64,000 nucleotides of DNA from Bacillus sp. 103mf. Its GTDB lineage: Bacteria > Bacillota > Bacilli > Bacillales > Bacillaceae_G. The notes under the pieces are model-generated. The model saw nothing but the letters and a program-made list of their open reading frames with translations. It had not been told where the DNA came from and did not search any database. The position numbers and the translations under genes are program-made. The stretch's first letter is position 1. Every line of letters starts with the position of its first letter. Shown one piece after another: positions 62,316-64,000 of the stretch. The stretch spans positions 310,001 to 374,000 of the forward strand of contig NZ_FPAF01000003.1 in assembly GCF_900116295.1 (NCBI RefSeq). The letters run 5' to 3'.

Positions 62316-62352
62316 AAAAGCGTGTGGATCAAATGATTCACACGCTTTTCGT
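62316..62352 (+). terminator. Terminator of the RsgA paralogue
   Basis: AAAAGCGTGTGGATC (62316-62330) and GATTCACACGCTTTT (62335-62349), one mismatch, with a 4-base loop. Confidence 0.85.
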
Positions 62353-62463
62353 TTTTAATTTGTGTTTATATAGTTTTGAGCGGAGAAATACAGCTGTTAT
62401 AGTCGTTTGTGGTAGAATAAATGTATATAGGGTATTGAGAAAGAGGTAAGAGAGGGGTATTTT

Positions 62464-62835
62464 ATGCTGCACGAGGAGATTACATCATTTTTAAAGGTTC
62501 TTCCACAAGAAGATGGGACACGAGGCTGGAAGTATTATATTCAAGAAGAAAAAGGTACATATTTTATAACAAATACAATCTCATTAACAGGTACAAGTAT
62601 AGAATTGTTTTTTAATGAAGACGATGAGATTGGTCTTGTTTTATATAAAGATGGTCAGGCGGTAACAAAAATCCAACGTATTGCTGTCCAAAAGGTGGAT
62701 ATTATAAAAGAAGAAGAAGAAAGCCTTCAATTTGTACTAGATCGTATGCCAAGCCGCATGATTCGATTACAGTTAAAACCATTTTTAGCAGTTGAAATGG
62801 GATTGTATTGGGAAGTGTGTGAGGATTGCGAGTAA
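62464..62835 (+). CDS. Hypothetical protein
   Basis: 123 residues, acidic, cytosolic. EEITSFLKVLPQEDGTRGWK, then IELFFNEDDEIGLVLYKDGQ and SRMIRLQLKPFLAVEMGLYW. Mixed alpha/beta; no signal, no membrane segment, no motif I recognise. The codon use and GAGAGGGGTATTTT ribosome site support a real gene. A perfect terminator follows at once. Confidence 0.65.
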   Translation: MLHEEITSFLKVLPQEDGTRGWKYYIQEEKGTYFITNTISLTGTSIELFFNEDDEIGLVLYKDGQAVTKIQRIAVQKVDIIKEEEESLQFVLDRMPSRMIRLQLKPFLAVEMGLYWEVCEDCE

Positions 62836-62868
62836 AAAACATCCAGTTACTAACGGATGTTTTTTATT
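62834..62868 (+). terminator. Terminator after 62464-62835
   Basis: AAAAAACATCC / GGATGTTTTTT, 11-bp perfect stem with a 10-base loop; it begins at the last bases of the stop codon. Confidence 0.85.
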
Positions 62869-63021
62869 TTGCCATTCGCAGTAAGTAAGAGATTTCTTCC
62901 TCAAGATCTTGAGGAATTCAAAGAAAATAAGTTAATTCAGCAGCTGGAACGTTATCACAAATGGCTGAAGAGTTACAAATATGAATTGAAAGATGTAAGG
63001 TGTAATGAAAAAAGCACGTAA
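62857..63021 (+). pseudogene. Possible gene remnant
   Basis: A 54-codon frame (MFFILPFAVSKRFLPQDLEE ... LERYHKWLKSYKYELKD) starts inside the preceding terminator and has no ribosome site. The C-terminal half looks like real helical coding sequence. It may be the tail of a lost gene. Confidence 0.3.
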
Positions 63022-63045
63022 ATAAGATGATTCACGTGCTTTTTG
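63009..63045. terminator. Hairpin with T-runs, likely YkvI-gene terminator
   Basis: AAAAAGCACGT (63009-63019) and ACGTGCTTTTT (63034-63044), a perfect 11-bp stem that serves the minus-strand gene at 63114-64000. Confidence 0.75.
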
Positions 63046-63113
63046 TTTTCGTTTAGTTTAATAGAGGTCCAATCCGTTCAACTCATTCGTAGCAAGGGAT
63101 AAGAAGTTTCACT

Positions 63114-64000
63114 TTATGTATTTTGCTGTTGTTTGAATGCAATAATTGGAAGGAAAATCAAGTTAATCCACCCAATCACAGGATATAATATATGAAGTAA
63201 TTCACTATAACCAATATAACTAAAACAATAACTAATCAGTAAGATGAAATAAATAATGATGTTACTTTTCCAGCCGGTGATAGATTGAAGTTGTTTAGTC
63301 ATACCAAATATGTTACCGACAAGTGTTGTAAATACTTCCCCAAAAATAATTAATACAAAAAAGAAATGAAAAGTAGCATTGAAGCGACGTACAACTTCTG
63401 CCATTGGAATATTATATTGATAAAATTGCTCGACAGTTAAAATGGCGAAGTGACTACATAATAAAATTAAACAGAGACCAGCCCCGCCTAACATACCACC
63501 CCATTTAATGGCTTTTTGATCTTTTACTTCACTTGCTAACGGTACAAGTACACTTTGAGCGAGTGAGAGGTTGAGTGCAACATATGTAATTGGACTTGTA
63601 ACCCATTTGATATTCCAATTTTCAGAAGGTGTCATGTTGAAAAAGGAAGGTACATCATGAAAGAGTGTTGTAATGGATAGCCCCACAATAAAAATCATCA
63701 TAATTGGTACGACGAGTGAATTGACTTCGAATACCCCTTGTAATCCTCGGCCGCCAATTATCATACAAGCAAGTATCGTTATAAAGATTCCAAGTTGTCT
63801 TGGAAGGCGAAGTTGCTCTTCAAATACCGCTCCAGCTCCGGAAAGCATGACGCTTGTTACACCAAATAATACGAGAAGTAATAAAATATTTACAACGCTT
63901 CCAAAGACATCACCAAATAAATATTTGTTAAATTCTTGAGCAGAAAATGCATTGATTTGTGAAGAAAGCAGCATCATTTTTGTACCTAACCAAATAAAGA
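63114..64000 (-). CDS. YkvI-like membrane transporter (partial)
   Basis: At least 295 residues; the frame stays open to the window edge (FIWLGTK before the internal ATG 63977), so the start is outside. Nine or so hydrophobic helices are visible, with LLVLFGVTSVMLSGAGAVFEEQ, INAFSAQEF and ALNLSLAQSVLVPLASEVKD. This matches the YkvI/LeuT-superfamily integral membrane proteins of Bacillus, presumably transporters of amino-acid-like solutes. Substrate unknown. The visible part has no frameshift. Confidence 0.8.
   Translation of the reverse strand, partial: FIWLGTKMMLLSSQINAFSAQEFNKYLFGDVFGSVVNILLLLVLFGVTSVMLSGAGAVFEEQLRLPRQLGIFITILACMIIGGRGLQGVFEVNSLVVPIMMIFIVGLSITTLFHDVPSFFNMTPSENWNIKWVTSPITYVALNLSLAQSVLVPLASEVKDQKAIKWGGMLGGAGLCLILLCSHFAILTVEQFYQYNIPMAEVVRRFNATFHFFFVLIIFGEVFTTLVGNIFGMTKQLQSITGWKSNIIIYFILLISYCFSYIGYSELLHILYPVIGWINLIFLPIIAFKQQQNT

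Overview
The window looks like chromosome of a Bacillus cereus-group organism (B. cereus / B. thuringiensis type). The evidence is low GC, strong AGGAGG-type ribosome sites, frequent TTG/GTG starts, family composition (deoR-deoC-nupC-pdp-cdd, YjcZ, YkvI, DUF4257, erythromycin-esterase-like protein), interspersed repeats of the bcr kind, and relics resembling IS231, IS240/IS6 and a Tn3-family transposon. No rRNA, tRNA or CRISPR array was seen. Names come from reading the protein sequences; no database search was run.

Layout. 1-1.5 kb: the end of a LivH/LivM-type ABC permease pair. 1.7-7.0 kb: a YciI protein, then the deoxynucleoside catabolic cluster (deoR, deoC, nupC, pdp, cdd) with a recognisable DeoR operator/promoter before deoC. 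7.4-10.4 kb: SelO AMPylase and an alpha/beta hydrolase. 10.9-12.7 kb: a Crp/Fnr-family regulator and a ScdA/RIC iron-sulfur repair protein, each preceded by a Crp/Fnr-type box that falls at -41.5 from a predicted start. 13-16.6 kb: an M24 peptidase and DNA topoisomerase III.

16.6-40 kb is a mosaic accessory region. It holds a 218-bp IS6-family relic plus solo IS6 ends, a Tn3-family transposase fragment, a resolvase relic, 53-bp Tn3-type terminal repeats, and at least four 108-133-bp IS231-end MITEs plus partial ends. Between them lie cargo genes: a GC-rich DinB protein, two secreted proteins (one with a beta/gamma-crystallin tail, one with a ricin-type lectin tail), VanW, several small membrane proteins, hydrolases, MscS, an ABC-F antibiotic-resistance-type protein with a leader peptide, a truncated PepX, a GC-rich beta-lactamase-fold serine hydrolase inside a TIR-bounded cassette, an erythromycin-esterase-like protein and a HAD phosphatase.

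40-64 kb returns to ordinary chromosome: LysR/MFS, OatA-like acyltransferase, LysR/YitT, LCP ligase, MocR/LysE pair, methyltransferase, patatin, YjcZ, DUF1963, transglutaminase, ArsR/aldo-keto reductase pair, MFS, RsgA paralogue and a partial YkvI permease. Six copies or fragments of one ~200-bp interspersed repeat occur only in the 44-59 kb part. Regulation is mostly local: divergent regulator/target pairs (LysR-MFS, MocR-LysE, ArsR-AKR) with palindromes in the shared intergenic DNA, and many strong intrinsic terminators.
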